Below are positions 53,098 to 61,323 of a DNA stretch of 64,000 nucleotides, piece after piece. The stretch comes from Streptomyces antimycoticus. Its GTDB lineage: Bacteria; Actinomycetota; Actinomycetes; Streptomycetales; Streptomycetaceae. The notes beneath the pieces are model-generated. The model was not told where the DNA came from, did not search any database, and was given only the letters and a program-made list of their open reading frames with translations. A program made the translations under genes and the position numbers. Position 1 is the first letter of the stretch; each line of letters begins with the position of its first letter. The stretch covers positions 7,502,001-7,566,000 of the forward strand of contig NZ_BJHV01000001.1 of the NCBI RefSeq assembly GCF_005405925.1, given 5' to 3'.

Positions 53098-53688
53098 GTG
53101 AGTGAAGGCGACAAGCCGATGCCGGCCACCCCGAGCTCGGCCAAGCGCGCGGACGCCCGGCGGAACGAGAAGGCTCTGCTCGATGCCGCGGCGTCGGTGT
53201 TCGTCACGGATGGAGTGGACGCGCCGGTGCGCCGGATCGCCGCCGCGGCGGGCGTCGGCATGGGCACGATCTACCGGCACTTCCCCACGCGCGCGGACCT
53301 CGTCGTGGCCGTGTATCGGCACCAGGTCGACACCTGCGCCGAAGCCGGGCCCTCCCTGCTCGCGACGGCGACGTCACCGTTCGCCGCGCTGCGTCAATGG
53401 GTGGAGCTCTTCGTGGACTTCCTGGCGACCAAGCATGGGCTGGCCGCCGCCATGCGCAACGATCCCGACGGCTTCACCGCCCTGCACGCGCTGTTCATCG
53501 AGCGACTCGTGCCGGCTCTCGCCGAGATCCTCCACGCCGCCCGGGACGCGGGCGAGGTCACGGCTGACGTCGCCCCCTACCAGTTGATCCGTGCGATCGG
53601 CGACATCTGCGCGGGCGGAGAGAGGGTCGATCCGAATTACGACGTGCGTCTCACCATTCGGCTGCTGCTCGACGGATGCCGGCGGTAG
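53098..53688 (+). CDS. TetR/AcrR-family regulator of the divergent hydrolase
   Basis: A TetR-family repressor of 196 residues. Helix-turn-helix at about 30-75 (VRRIAAAAGVGMGTIYRHFPTRADLVVAVY) and a C-terminal ligand/dimer domain of the TetR_C_SBP-like type. GTG at 53098 is used. The paired operator directly upstream indicates control of itself and of the alpha/beta hydrolase. The ligand is probably a substrate or product of that enzyme. Confidence 0.9.
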   Translation: MSEGDKPMPATPSSAKRADARRNEKALLDAAASVFVTDGVDAPVRRIAAAAGVGMGTIYRHFPTRADLVVAVYRHQVDTCAEAGPSLLATATSPFAALRQWVELFVDFLATKHGLAAAMRNDPDGFTALHALFIERLVPALAEILHAARDAGEVTADVAPYQLIRAIGDICAGGERVDPNYDVRLTIRLLLDGCRR

Positions 53689-53723
53689 GGGCCGGGTCAC
53701 CAGGGTCCGGAAGTGAGGGTCTT

Positions 53724-53751
53724 CCGCTGCCGGCGCGAGCGCCGGCAGCGG
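53724..53751. terminator. Hairpin between convergent TetR and reductase genes
   Basis: CCGCTGCCGGCGC (53724-53736) and its complement at 53739-53751 pair perfectly; the innermost pairs probably open into the loop. It lies between two converging genes. Confidence 0.78.
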
Positions 53752-53777
53752 GCGTGGCCGGTCCTACCGGCCGCCGG

Positions 53778-54659
53778 TCAGGGCTGGATGTTCTCCAGGT
53801 CCTCCAGAAGGGACGGATGCTTCGGCTCCCAGCCGAGCGCCTCTCGGGTGTGGGTGCTGGACGAGGGCTGGTCGGTCGCGAAGATCGGGCCGAGGGGGCC
53901 GTAGGTCTCCGATGACACCGACTCGACCGGCACGTCCAGCCGTCGGCCGATGACCGCGGCGATGTCACGCACCTTGTCTCCCTCGTCGGCCACGGCGTGC
54001 CAGGAGCTACCGGCCGGCGCCCGCTCCAGGGCGAGCCGGAAGAGGACCGCCGCGTCGAGCGCGTGCACGGCCGGCCAGCGCTGCGCGCCGTCTCCTGGGT
54101 AGCCGGATATTCCGGTCCGGCGTGCGATGTCGGTCAGCAACCCGGCGAACCCGCCGGTGCCCTGGTTGTGAACCGTGCGCGGCAGGCGTACGGCCGCGCT
54201 CCGGACCCCGCGCGAGGCCAGGCCCAGGGCCGCCGTGACCGCGCGACCGCGACCGCCGACCGGCCCATCGGTCATGGCGGGGTCGGCCTCGGTGGAGGCG
54301 CGGCCCGGCACATGGGGTGTACCCGAGGCGGTGACGAAGGGGCGGTCGCTGCCGACGAGTTCCTCGCCGAGGGTCGCGATGGCGGCGCTTTCCTCGGCGA
54401 CCGCCTTCGCGAGGGCGTCAGGGCTGCTGAAGTCGTTGGCGAAGGCGAGGTGGATCACCCCGTCGGTCTGCGCGACGCCGGCGCGAAGGGCGTCCAGGTC
54501 GGCGAGAGCTCCTCGGAGCGGCTCGGCGCCGGCCGCTTCGGCGGCCCGTGCGGACGCGTCGGAGCGGGCGAGTGTGAGGACGGTGTGGCCGTTGCCGAGC
54601 AGTTCGGCGACGACGGCGGAGCCGATCAGGCCGGTGCCACCGGTGACGAAGACGCGCAT
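53778..54659 (-). CDS. Extended SDR, NAD(P)-dependent epimerase-like
   Basis: A 293-residue atypical SDR that begins MRVFVTGGTGLIGSAVVAELL. HLAFANDFSS takes the place of the usual second motif and no clear YxxxK is seen, as in many 'SDR family oxidoreductase' proteins of this subtype. It is divergent from a TetR gene, with an operator 17 bases before its start, so expression is tightly repressed. The end SSTHTREALGWEPKHPSLLEDLE is typical of the family. Substrate unknown. Confidence 0.87.
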   Translation of the reverse strand: MRVFVTGGTGLIGSAVVAELLGNGHTVLTLARSDASARAAEAAGAEPLRGALADLDALRAGVAQTDGVIHLAFANDFSSPDALAKAVAEESAAIATLGEELVGSDRPFVTASGTPHVPGRASTEADPAMTDGPVGGRGRAVTAALGLASRGVRSAAVRLPRTVHNQGTGGFAGLLTDIARRTGISGYPGDGAQRWPAVHALDAAVLFRLALERAPAGSSWHAVADEGDKVRDIAAVIGRRLDVPVESVSSETYGPLGPIFATDQPSSSTHTREALGWEPKHPSLLEDLENIQP

Positions 54660-54675
54660 GGATGTTCTCCCGCAA

Positions 54676-54732
54676 GTGATGGGACTCTTGTCCCATCACT
54701 ATAGCCGAGTGATGGGACAAGAGTCCCGTCAC
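54676..54732. promoter_or_regulatory. Double palindromic TetR operator
   Basis: GTGATGGGAC-TCTT-GTCCCATCAC (54676-54699) is a perfect palindrome with 10-base arms. The second copy, GTGATGGGAC-AAGA-GTCCCGTCAC (54709-54732), has one arm mismatch and the reversed centre. They fill most of the 86 bases between the divergent reductase and TetR starts. Confidence 0.95.
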
Positions 54733-54745
54733 CTATGATGGGCCC

Positions 54746-55324
54746 ATGGGCAGATGGGAACCAGGGGCGCGCGAACGCCTCGTCGTGGCTGCCGTCGACC
54801 TGTTCACCGAGCAGGGGTACGACGCCACGACGGTCGCGCAGATCGCCGAGCGCGCCGGGGTCACCAAGAGCACGTTCTTCCGGCACTTCCCCGACAAGCG
54901 CGAGCTGCTGGTGGCCGGACAGGAGACGCTGAGCCGGCTGCTGGCCGAGGGGATCGCCGAGGCGCCCGATGACGCCAGCCCGCTGGAGGCGGTCGCCGCC
55001 GGTCTCGAGCGCGCCTCGACCGCGATGGGCCCCGTCAATCGGGACTTCGCCCCTCGTCTGAAGGCGGCTGTCGCCTCCAGCGCCGAGCTTCAGGAGCGTG
55101 ACGCCCTCAAAAGCGTCAGCCTCGCGGCCGCGATGACCACCGCTCTGGTCGCCCGCGGCGTACCCGATCCGACCGCGGCTCTCGCGGGCGAGCTGGGCCT
55201 TCTCGCCTTCAAGCGGGGGTACGCCGAATGGTCGGAGGGCGACCGTGACGGCAAGGACGAGCTCGCCGGGTACGCCCTGGCGGCCCTGGACGAACTGCGT
55301 GCGGCGAGCGCGTCGCTGGGCTGA
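54746..55324 (+). CDS. TetR-family regulator of the divergent reductase
   Basis: A TetR-family repressor of 192 residues. The DNA-binding domain is RLVVAAVDLFTEQGYDATTVAQIAERAG followed by VTKSTFFRHFPDKRELL. ATG at 54746 starts 14 bases after the operator, so bound repressor would block its own promoter as well as that of the SDR gene. The ligand domain gives no hint of the inducer. Confidence 0.92.
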   Translation: MGRWEPGARERLVVAAVDLFTEQGYDATTVAQIAERAGVTKSTFFRHFPDKRELLVAGQETLSRLLAEGIAEAPDDASPLEAVAAGLERASTAMGPVNRDFAPRLKAAVASSAELQERDALKSVSLAAAMTTALVARGVPDPTAALAGELGLLAFKRGYAEWSEGDRDGKDELAGYALAALDELRAASASLG

Positions 55325-55460
55325 CCGGACAACCTCACGGTGTTGTCCATGGACGGGATGGTGCGCGGGCCGCCCGCCATCCCGGCCTGGCAAGCGGGAG
55401 CCTGGCAGGCCAGGATGGCGTCACACGCCGGATGCGCGGCAGTGGCGGGCGCAGATGCGC

Positions 55461-56084
55461 TCAGCCGGGAATGCTGACGCCGAGCGAGAAGCCGTAGTTC
55501 CCCACGCCATAGCGGCCCAGGCCCATCATCAGCAGGCCCGCTCCCTCCAGCCACTGCGCCATCTTCAGGTCGCCGGTGTCCAGCGGGCACAGTCCGATGC
55601 TCTTGATGAACGCCGACACGCTCGCCTTGGCCTGCGCGTCGTCGCCGGCCATGAACACGTCCAGCGGGCGGTCCTCGGCCAGGACATGGCCGAAGATGGT
55701 GTTGAACGCCTTGACGACATGGGCGCTCTCGGGGGCGGCCTCGGCGATCTGCTGCGCGACGGAGGTGCCGTCAGGGGTGGCCAACCCGGTGGCAGTCGGG
55801 TTGAACGGGTTGGTGATGTCGACGATGACCTTGCCGGCCAGTGCGTCCCCGTACTGGCTGACGACCGGCGCGGCGCTGGCGTAGGGCACGGCGAGGATGA
55901 CGATGTCCCCGGCCGGGGCGGCGCCGATCTTTCCCGCCGTGGCGCCGTGGCCGAGCGCGCCGACCACGTCGGCGGTCTTGGCCGCGTCACGGCCGATGAC
56001 CTCGACGGCGTTGCCGCCATCGAGCGCGCGGGCGGCGAGGACGCGGGCCATGTGGCCCAGGCCGATGATGCTGATGTCGCTCAT
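55461..56084 (-). CDS. NADPH:F420-reductase-type dinucleotide-binding protein
   Basis: A 207-residue member of the F420-dependent NADP reductase family. It begins MSDISIIGLGHMARVLAARAL and has ILAVPYASAAPVVSQYG, IVDITNPFNP and AFNTIFGHVL. It may reduce F420 with NADPH or be a related reductase. ATG at 56084 is chosen because MSDISIIGLG is the natural fold start; GGAAAGAG lies upstream. It follows an SDR gene by 55 bases and probably forms an operon with it, divergent from a LysR gene. Confidence 0.85.
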   Translation of the reverse strand: MSDISIIGLGHMARVLAARALDGGNAVEVIGRDAAKTADVVGALGHGATAGKIGAAPAGDIVILAVPYASAAPVVSQYGDALAGKVIVDITNPFNPTATGLATPDGTSVAQQIAEAAPESAHVVKAFNTIFGHVLAEDRPLDVFMAGDDAQAKASVSAFIKSIGLCPLDTGDLKMAQWLEGAGLLMMGLGRYGVGNYGFSLGVSIPG

Positions 56085-56139
56085 GGTGAGAGTGCTCTTT
56101 CCTTGTTGCCGCTCTTCGCTTGTGCTGCTTCTGCCGGGT

Positions 56140-56868
56140 TCAGGACCAGCGCGCTCCGCCGTCCACATGGAGGGTCTCGCCGGTGATGTACGGGTTGACC
56201 AGCAACACGTGGGCGGCGGCCGAGACGTCGGAGGGATCCCCGACCCGGCCCACCGGCGCGGAGGTTGCGATCTGCCGGAACCACTCCCGCTTGTCGGGGA
56301 CCGCGGTGTCCCAGTTGCTGGTGTCGATCACGCCGGGGGAGATGGCGTTGACACGCGTGGGCGCCAATTCGACCGCGAGGGCGGACGCGAGCGTGCTCAC
56401 GCTGCCGTTGGTGGCCGCCATCGCGACGAGTCCCGGCGAGGGGCGCCACGCGGCCAGGCCGGAGAAGAACAGCAGCGACCCCTTCTCGGCGATCAACTGG
56501 GCGAAGTGCTTGGCCAGCAGGATCGGGCCCACGACCTTGGCGTCGAAGGCCGCGAGCAGCGCGCGGCGCTCAAGGGAGGCGACCGGCCCGTTGCTCCGCT
56601 CCGTGGCGACGCTGACGAGATGGTCGAGTCCGCCGGCGGTCCTGACCTGATCCGCGGCTGCCTGGATCGACTCCTCGTCCGAAAGGTCGAGTGTCATAGG
56701 CCGGACGGCGTCCCCGATGGCCTTCGCCGCGACGGTCGTCTTCTCGATGTTCCGGCCCGCGAGCGTGACCCGCGCACCCTCCTGGAGGAGGTCGGTGGCC
56801 AGGGCAGCGGCGATGTCCGAGCTGCCTCCCACGATCAGAACGCGTTTGTCCTTCAATGAATACGGCAT
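56140..56868 (-). CDS. Short-chain dehydrogenase/reductase
   Basis: A classical-type SDR of 242 residues, with VLIVGGSSDIAAALA for cofactor binding. The catalytic Tyr-Lys motif is not obvious: the expected YxxxK position reads AMAATNGSV, so the enzyme may belong to the SDR subgroup in which activity differs. ATG at 56868 follows GTGGAG. It is divergent from the LysR gene at 57064, which probably regulates it together with the F420-type reductase gene downstream. Confidence 0.83.
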   Translation of the reverse strand: MPYSLKDKRVLIVGGSSDIAAALATDLLQEGARVTLAGRNIEKTTVAAKAIGDAVRPMTLDLSDEESIQAAADQVRTAGGLDHLVSVATERSNGPVASLERRALLAAFDAKVVGPILLAKHFAQLIAEKGSLLFFSGLAAWRPSPGLVAMAATNGSVSTLASALAVELAPTRVNAISPGVIDTSNWDTAVPDKREWFRQIATSAPVGRVGDPSDVSAAAHVLLVNPYITGETLHVDGGARWS

Positions 56869-57063
56869 CGAGTGCTCCACGCATAGTGCGCAGGACAGGC
56901 GGTGCACCCGTCCTCGTCGGCCAGTCCAACAGCCAGGGAGTGCGGGTCCTTCCCGTCGGATCATCGATAAAAATACGGGTTGCCATAAATCTCCCTCATG
57001 TCAGGAGAGGGAGCGCTACATCGAGGTCATTCATGCTTGAAGCCCCTGCGATAAGATTGATAT
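56869..57063. promoter_or_regulatory. LysR-type divergent control region
   Basis: The gap between the SDR and LysR genes has two AT-rich patches (56961-56990 with CGATAAAAAT; 57045-57063 with GCGATAAGATTGATATAT). The second abuts the LysR start. Both contain CGATAA, a possible half-site. The expected T-N11-A boxes cannot be fixed by eye. Confidence 0.45.
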
Positions 57064-58035
57064 ATGGCTACCCTTCGGGCGTTGGAGTGCCTTGTCGCGG
57101 TCGCGGACTCCGGATCGATCACGCAGGCCGCCCTGCTCCTGCATTCGTCGCAGCCCGCTGTCTCTCACCAGATCGCCTCCCTGGAACGCGAGGCCGGAAC
57201 GATCCTGCTTCGACGTGAACCACGGGGGGTCAAGCTCACTCCCGCGGGGCGTGCCGCTGTCGCGGATGCCAGACGGGCGATCGAGGCGGCCGCCTCCGCG
57301 GTGAGGTCGGCGCGTGCGGCGGGGCAGGCGGCCGGAGGGGTGCTGCGGCTGGTCAGTGCGCAGAGCCTCAGCGTGGCGCTGCTCGCCCCGGTCATTCGCC
57401 AGTGGGACCGCCGCTACCCAGACGTGGCGATCACCTTGCGCGAGTCCACGTCGATGGACGAGGCACTCGGCCTCGTCGACTCCGACGAAGCCGATGTCGC
57501 CCTGTTGCCCACTCCCTCGTCCGACCGCTTCACGATTACCGCCGTCGCCGAGGAAGAGATCGTGCTGGCGACGACCAGCGGCCATCCGCTGGCCCGGCAA
57601 TCGGCCGTACGCCTTGAGGATCTCCAAGGGGCGCCGCTGGTTCACTTCGCACCGGACAACGGCCTCAGCGCCTGGCTCGACCAGTCCTTCGCCCGCGCCG
57701 GAGTCCGCCTGGAGCCGGTGATGAGGACATCGGTGACGACCGCGGCACCACAGCTCGCGGCTGCCGGTCTGGGAATCGCCGTATGCCCCGTGAGCGCGGT
57801 CAGCGACGGCTTTCCGGGTGCCGTGCGGCCGTTCTCGCCGCGGTGGATCAGGCAGCTGGTGGCGGTGACGTCCGGGGAACCGGATCCGCTCGTCGCCCGA
57901 TTCATCGGCAACCTGCGCAGTCACGGCGTGCGGGTGCCTCGCGGGGTGCGGGCTCAGCTCGCGGAGGGTGGCCCGTCGGCCGGTGGCTCATCGGCCGGTC
58001 GCTCATCGGCCGGGACGCCAGGGCCGTCCTCCTGA
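57064..58035 (+). CDS. LysR-family transcriptional regulator with repeat tail
   Basis: A LysR-type regulator of 323 residues. The N-terminal winged helix (ALECLVAVADSGSITQAALLLHSSQPAVSHQIASLE) is followed by the two-lobed sensor domain (GVLRLVSAQSLSVALLAPVIRQW). It diverges from the SDR/F420-reductase pair and probably activates it. The C-terminal tail (about 300-323) is GPSAGGSSAGRSSAG, encoded by three 15-base tandem units at 57972-58016, and is likely disordered. Confidence 0.9.
   Translation: MATLRALECLVAVADSGSITQAALLLHSSQPAVSHQIASLEREAGTILLRREPRGVKLTPAGRAAVADARRAIEAAASAVRSARAAGQAAGGVLRLVSAQSLSVALLAPVIRQWDRRYPDVAITLRESTSMDEALGLVDSDEADVALLPTPSSDRFTITAVAEEEIVLATTSGHPLARQSAVRLEDLQGAPLVHFAPDNGLSAWLDQSFARAGVRLEPVMRTSVTTAAPQLAAAGLGIAVCPVSAVSDGFPGAVRPFSPRWIRQLVAVTSGEPDPLVARFIGNLRSHGVRVPRGVRAQLAEGGPSAGGSSAGRSSAGTPGPSS
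57972..58016 (+). repeat. In-frame 15-base tandem repeat at the LysR C-terminus
   Basis: Three units of CTCATCGGCCGGTSG type (57972-57986, 57987-58001, 58002-58016) encode PSAGG, SSAGR and SSAGT. Confidence 0.8.
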
Positions 58036-58164
58036 CCCTCGCCGCGCGACCAACCCCAGCAGGCGAGTTCATCTCCGGCAAGAAGGTCCCACGGCGGCCG
58101 CCGCCACACCTCATCCTGACGTGCTGCCTCGCAGATCGGACAGGGTGCGGCGGCAGGCGCGGCG

Positions 58165-59694
58165 TCAGATGTCGCGGAAGGTCTCGATCTGGGCGCCGAT
58201 CGAGTTCAGCCGCTCCGCCAGGTCCTCGTAACCCCGGTTGATGACGTACACATTGCGCAGGACCGAGGTGCCCGGCGCGGCCATCATCGCCAGCAGGACG
58301 ACCACCGCGGGGCGCAGGGCGGGCGGGCACATCATCTCGGCGGAGCGCCAGCGGGTCGGGCCCTCGACCAGGACGCGGTGCGGGTCGAGCAGTTTGACGT
58401 GGGCGCCGAGCCGGTTGAGCTCGGTGAGGTAGATCGCGCGGTTGTCGTAGACCCAGTCGTGGATCAGCGTCGAGCCCTGGGCGACGGCCGCGATCGCCGC
58501 GAAGAAGGGCACGTTGTCGATGTTGATGCCGGGGAACGGCATCGGGTGGATCTTGTCGATAGGGGCCTGCAGCTTCGACGGCCGCACGGTCAGGTCGACC
58601 AGCCGGGTGCGGCCGTTGTCCGCCGCGTACTCCCGGCCGCGCTCGTGGTCCAGCCCCATCTCCTCCAGGACGGCCAGCTCGATCTCCAGGAACTCCACCG
58701 GCACCCGGCGGATCGTCAGCTCCGACTCGGTGATGACGGCGGCGGCCAGCAGGCTCATCGCCTCGACCGGGTCCTCGGAGGGCGAGTAGTCGACATCACG
58801 GTCGATATGGGCGACGCCGTGGACGGTCAGCGTCGTGGTGCCCACGCCCTCGACCTTGACGCCCAACTCCTCCAGGAAGAAGCAGAGATCCTGGACCATG
58901 TAGTTGGACGAGGCGTTGCGGATCACCGTGACACCGTCGTGCCGGGCGGCCGCCAGCAGCGCGTTCTCGGTGACGGTGTCGCCCCGTTCGGTCAGCACGA
59001 TGGGGCGGGTGGGGGCGACCGAGCGATCGACCGCCGAGTGGTACATCCCGTCGGTGGCGGTCACTTCGAGGCCGAAGTGGCGCAAGGCCGTCATATGCGG
59101 CTGAACGGTGCGGGTGCCGAGGTCACAACCGCCCGCGTAGGGGATCCGGAAGTGGTTCATCCGGTGCAGCAGCGGACCGAGGAACATGATGACGCTGCGC
59201 GTCCGGCGCGCTGCCTCGGTGTCCATGGCGTCGAGGTCCAACTCGGCGGGCGGCACGATCTCCAGATCGGCGCCGTCGTTGATCCAGCGGGTGCGGACAC
59301 CGATGCTGCCCAGAACCTCGAGGATGCGATAGACCTCCTCGATCCTGGCGACTCTCCGCAGTGTCGTACGGCCCGCGTTGAGAAGCGTGGCGCACAGCAG
59401 CGCCACACACGCGTTCTTGCTCGTCTTGACGTCGATGGCACCGGACAGCCGGCGGCCGCCGACCACCCGAAGGTGCATCGGGCCCGCGTAGCCGAGGGAG
59501 ACGATCTCACTGTCCAGGGCCTCGCCGATCCTGGCGATCATCTCAAGGCTGATGTTCTGGTTTCCCCGCTCAATGCGGTTGACCGCACTCTGGCTTGTGC
59601 CGAGCGCCTCCGCGAGCTGGGACTGGGTCCAGCCTCGGTGTTGGCGGGCGTCACGGATGAGCTTGCCGATACGGGAGAGGTAGTCGTCAGTCAT
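58165..59694 (-). CDS. XRE helix-turn-helix fused to MurA-like enolpyruvyl transferase
   Basis: A 509-residue fusion. Residues 1-70 are a Cro/XRE DNA-binding domain (LIRDARQHRGWTQSQLAEALGTSQSAVNRIERGNQNIS). Residues 73-509 form a UDP-GlcNAc enolpyruvyl (MurA/EPSP) transferase barrel, with KTSKNACVALLCATLLN, the Cys loop AGGCDLGTRTV matching the phosphoenolpyruvate/fosfomycin cysteine, and PFPGINIDN. The housekeeping MurA is expected elsewhere, so this may be a cell-wall sensor-regulator or an auxiliary enzyme controlling its own gene. A palindrome lies 12 bases upstream. Its start overlaps the stop of the short gene before it (ATGA). From memory the family is conserved near aconitase in Streptomyces (SCO5998-like). 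Confidence 0.92.
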   Translation of the reverse strand: MTDDYLSRIGKLIRDARQHRGWTQSQLAEALGTSQSAVNRIERGNQNISLEMIARIGEALDSEIVSLGYAGPMHLRVVGGRRLSGAIDVKTSKNACVALLCATLLNAGRTTLRRVARIEEVYRILEVLGSIGVRTRWINDGADLEIVPPAELDLDAMDTEAARRTRSVIMFLGPLLHRMNHFRIPYAGGCDLGTRTVQPHMTALRHFGLEVTATDGMYHSAVDRSVAPTRPIVLTERGDTVTENALLAAARHDGVTVIRNASSNYMVQDLCFFLEELGVKVEGVGTTTLTVHGVAHIDRDVDYSPSEDPVEAMSLLAAAVITESELTIRRVPVEFLEIELAVLEEMGLDHERGREYAADNGRTRLVDLTVRPSKLQAPIDKIHPMPFPGINIDNVPFFAAIAAVAQGSTLIHDWVYDNRAIYLTELNRLGAHVKLLDPHRVLVEGPTRWRSAEMMCPPALRPAVVVLLAMMAAPGTSVLRNVYVINRGYEDLAERLNSIGAQIETFRDI

Positions 59695-60056
59695 GCAGAA
59701 GAGGCTATCTCACATATGAGATGCGCACGCGACCGGAGGGGGCGAAGGAGTGACGGCCGTCCGGGTGGGTTCCGCTCGGTGGCGAGTGCCATTCCGGTCC
59801 GCCGCCCGCCTCGCGGGCGGCGGCCGCTCATCAGAGTTCGGAGGTGTCCAGCGAGCTTGCGCATGACCGGCCCGATCTGTTCGCGGATCACGCCGGCGGC
59901 GTTCTCGTGGTCCCATGTCGGTGACGACTGCTCGATGACCCCCTCCACGATCTGCACCCGGTCATCCCCCCGGATGTGCTGGATCGCGTACTTCAACGCA
60001 ATTTCGGGGTCGTCGGCCACATACGAAGCCGTTTCCGAATGGGGTCGCGCGCTCAT
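59691..60056 (-). CDS. Short Uma2-like protein coupled to the HTH-MurA gene
   Basis: A 121-residue frame. ATG at 60056 follows GGAGG. Residues 18-60 (ALKYAIQHIRGDDRVQIVEGVIEQSSPTWDHENAAGVIREQI) resemble the start of Uma2/DUF820-type endonuclease-like proteins. The catalytic middle and C-terminus are missing, and the last 45 residues are Arg/Pro-rich and unlike the family. Either it is a truncated relic or a short gene that couples translation to HTH-MurA through ATGA. A palindromic site lies within its 3' end. Confidence 0.5.
   Translation of the reverse strand: MSARPHSETASYVADDPEIALKYAIQHIRGDDRVQIVEGVIEQSSPTWDHENAAGVIREQIGPVMRKLAGHLRTLMSGRRPRGGRRTGMALATERNPPGRPSLLRPLRSRAHLICEIASSA
59707..59722. 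promoter_or_regulatory. Palindrome directly before the HTH-MurA start
   Basis: ATCTCA-CATA-TGAGAT is a perfect inverted repeat ending 12 bases before the ATG. Its size and position fit an XRE-type operator for autoregulation. Confidence 0.72.
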
Positions 60057-60145
60057 CGGTCCTCCACCTGGCGGCGTAGCTGCGACATGACGACTGAGCA
60101 AGGTCTATCGCAATCCTCCACGGGCTTGGGCAAATATGCCGGTAG

Positions 60146-61045
60146 TCACCCGTACCGGTGACGGTCCCCCGTCACCACCGCCGCCAGCGTCCGGGCCGGG
60201 CCGTCGACCGCGGGGCCGTGGAGGAGTTCGGTGCGGTGGACCAGGCGGGGGGCGATCAGGGGGGCCGTGACGATGCCGGGGGCGCCCTTGGTGGCCGGGT
60301 GGGGGAGGAGGGCCAGGCCGTGGCCCGTGGCGGTGAGGGCGACGAGGCCGCGTACATCGGTGCCCTCGTACGTCAGCGAGGCGCGGAAGCCGCTGCTCCG
60401 GCTCATCGCGCGCAGCCGCGCCAGCGGCATGGCGGCGTCCGGGGCGTCCAGCCAGTGGGCCTCGGCGAGGTCGGCCAGCCGCAGGCCGAGCCGGCGGGCC
60501 AGCGGGTGGCCGGTGGGCAGGGCCACCACCAGCGGGGCCTCCGCGACCGTGACCGCGGTGAGCGGACCCACCTCGGGCAGCGGCAGGGCGTCGGCGGGGG
60601 TGGTCGGGCCGTCGACCAGCCCCAGGTCCAGCGCCCCGGACGCCACCGCCGCCGGGATCTCCCGGCGGCCGAGGATCCGCAGCGAGACCCGGATGGCCGG
60701 ATGCGCCTGGCGCACCCGGTCCAGGGCCGCGGCGATTCGCGGGGTCATCGCCAGCGGCGAGGCCCCCACCACCAGCCGGGCGGCGCCGGCCCCCGACAGC
60801 CGCTCGACATCGGCCCGCGCCGCGTCCAGCCGCAGCAGCAGCGGACCGGCGTGTTCCAGCAGCCGTGCGCCCGCGCTGGTGAGCATGACCGGCCGCCGGG
60901 TCAGCAGTGACGTGCGCAGATCCGCTTCGAGGGACGCGATGTGCTCGGAGACGGCCGCCGGGGTGAGGCCCAGCTCATGGGCGGCATCGGAGAAGGATCC
61001 GCAGCGGGCCACGGAGACGAACGTGCGGAGCAGGTGCGGGTCCAT
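60146..61045 (-). CDS. LysR-family transcriptional regulator
   Basis: A 299-residue LysR-type regulator: MDPHLLRTFVSVARCGSFSDAAHELGLTPAAVSEHIASLE is the winged helix, followed by a periplasmic-binding-like sensor domain (LVVGASPLAMTPRIAAAL). ATG at 61045 is the natural start; the Arg-rich upstream extension is not family sequence. No metabolic gene is close on the divergent side (the 61046-61234 stretch leads into the repeat-flanked gene), so its target is unclear. Confidence 0.9.
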   Translation of the reverse strand: MDPHLLRTFVSVARCGSFSDAAHELGLTPAAVSEHIASLEADLRTSLLTRRPVMLTSAGARLLEHAGPLLLRLDAARADVERLSGAGAARLVVGASPLAMTPRIAAALDRVRQAHPAIRVSLRILGRREIPAAVASGALDLGLVDGPTTPADALPLPEVGPLTAVTVAEAPLVVALPTGHPLARRLGLRLADLAEAHWLDAPDAAMPLARLRAMSRSSGFRASLTYEGTDVRGLVALTATGHGLALLPHPATKGAPGIVTAPLIAPRLVHRTELLHGPAVDGPARTLAAVVTGDRHRYG

Positions 61046-61234
61046 GGCAGCAGTATCGCGGGGGTCGGGGCGGCTCAGTTCCGAACTCGGAGGTGACCGG
61101 GGCCGGTTCGGGCCCGGCCGTCGTCCGTTCCGGGGCCGTCGGTCGCGTCCACGCACATGCTCATGGCCTCAGGTCTAACGCGGAACGCCGCCCCCCGGGG
61201 CCCTTCCGGCCGGCGGTCACCCTTACCGGTGAAC

Positions 61235-61302
61235 GCCGGTGAGCACCCATGAACCGACCCGGGGACGCGCTCGCGCCCGGTGTCCTGTCTCATCGAAGGC
61301 TG
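61235..61302 (+). repeat. Left flank of the APH gene: 43-base direct repeat plus 22-base inverted repeat
   Basis: The 43-base stretch 61235-61277 (GCCGGTGAGCACCCATGAAC at its start) recurs in direct orientation at 62315-62357 with 40 of 43 identical. Next to it, 61281-61302 (TGTCCTGTCTCATCGAAGG at its start) is matched inverted at 62293-62314 with 20 of 22 identical. Confidence 0.92.
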
Positions 61303-61323
61303 AGCGGTCTCATCCAGGTGTTC

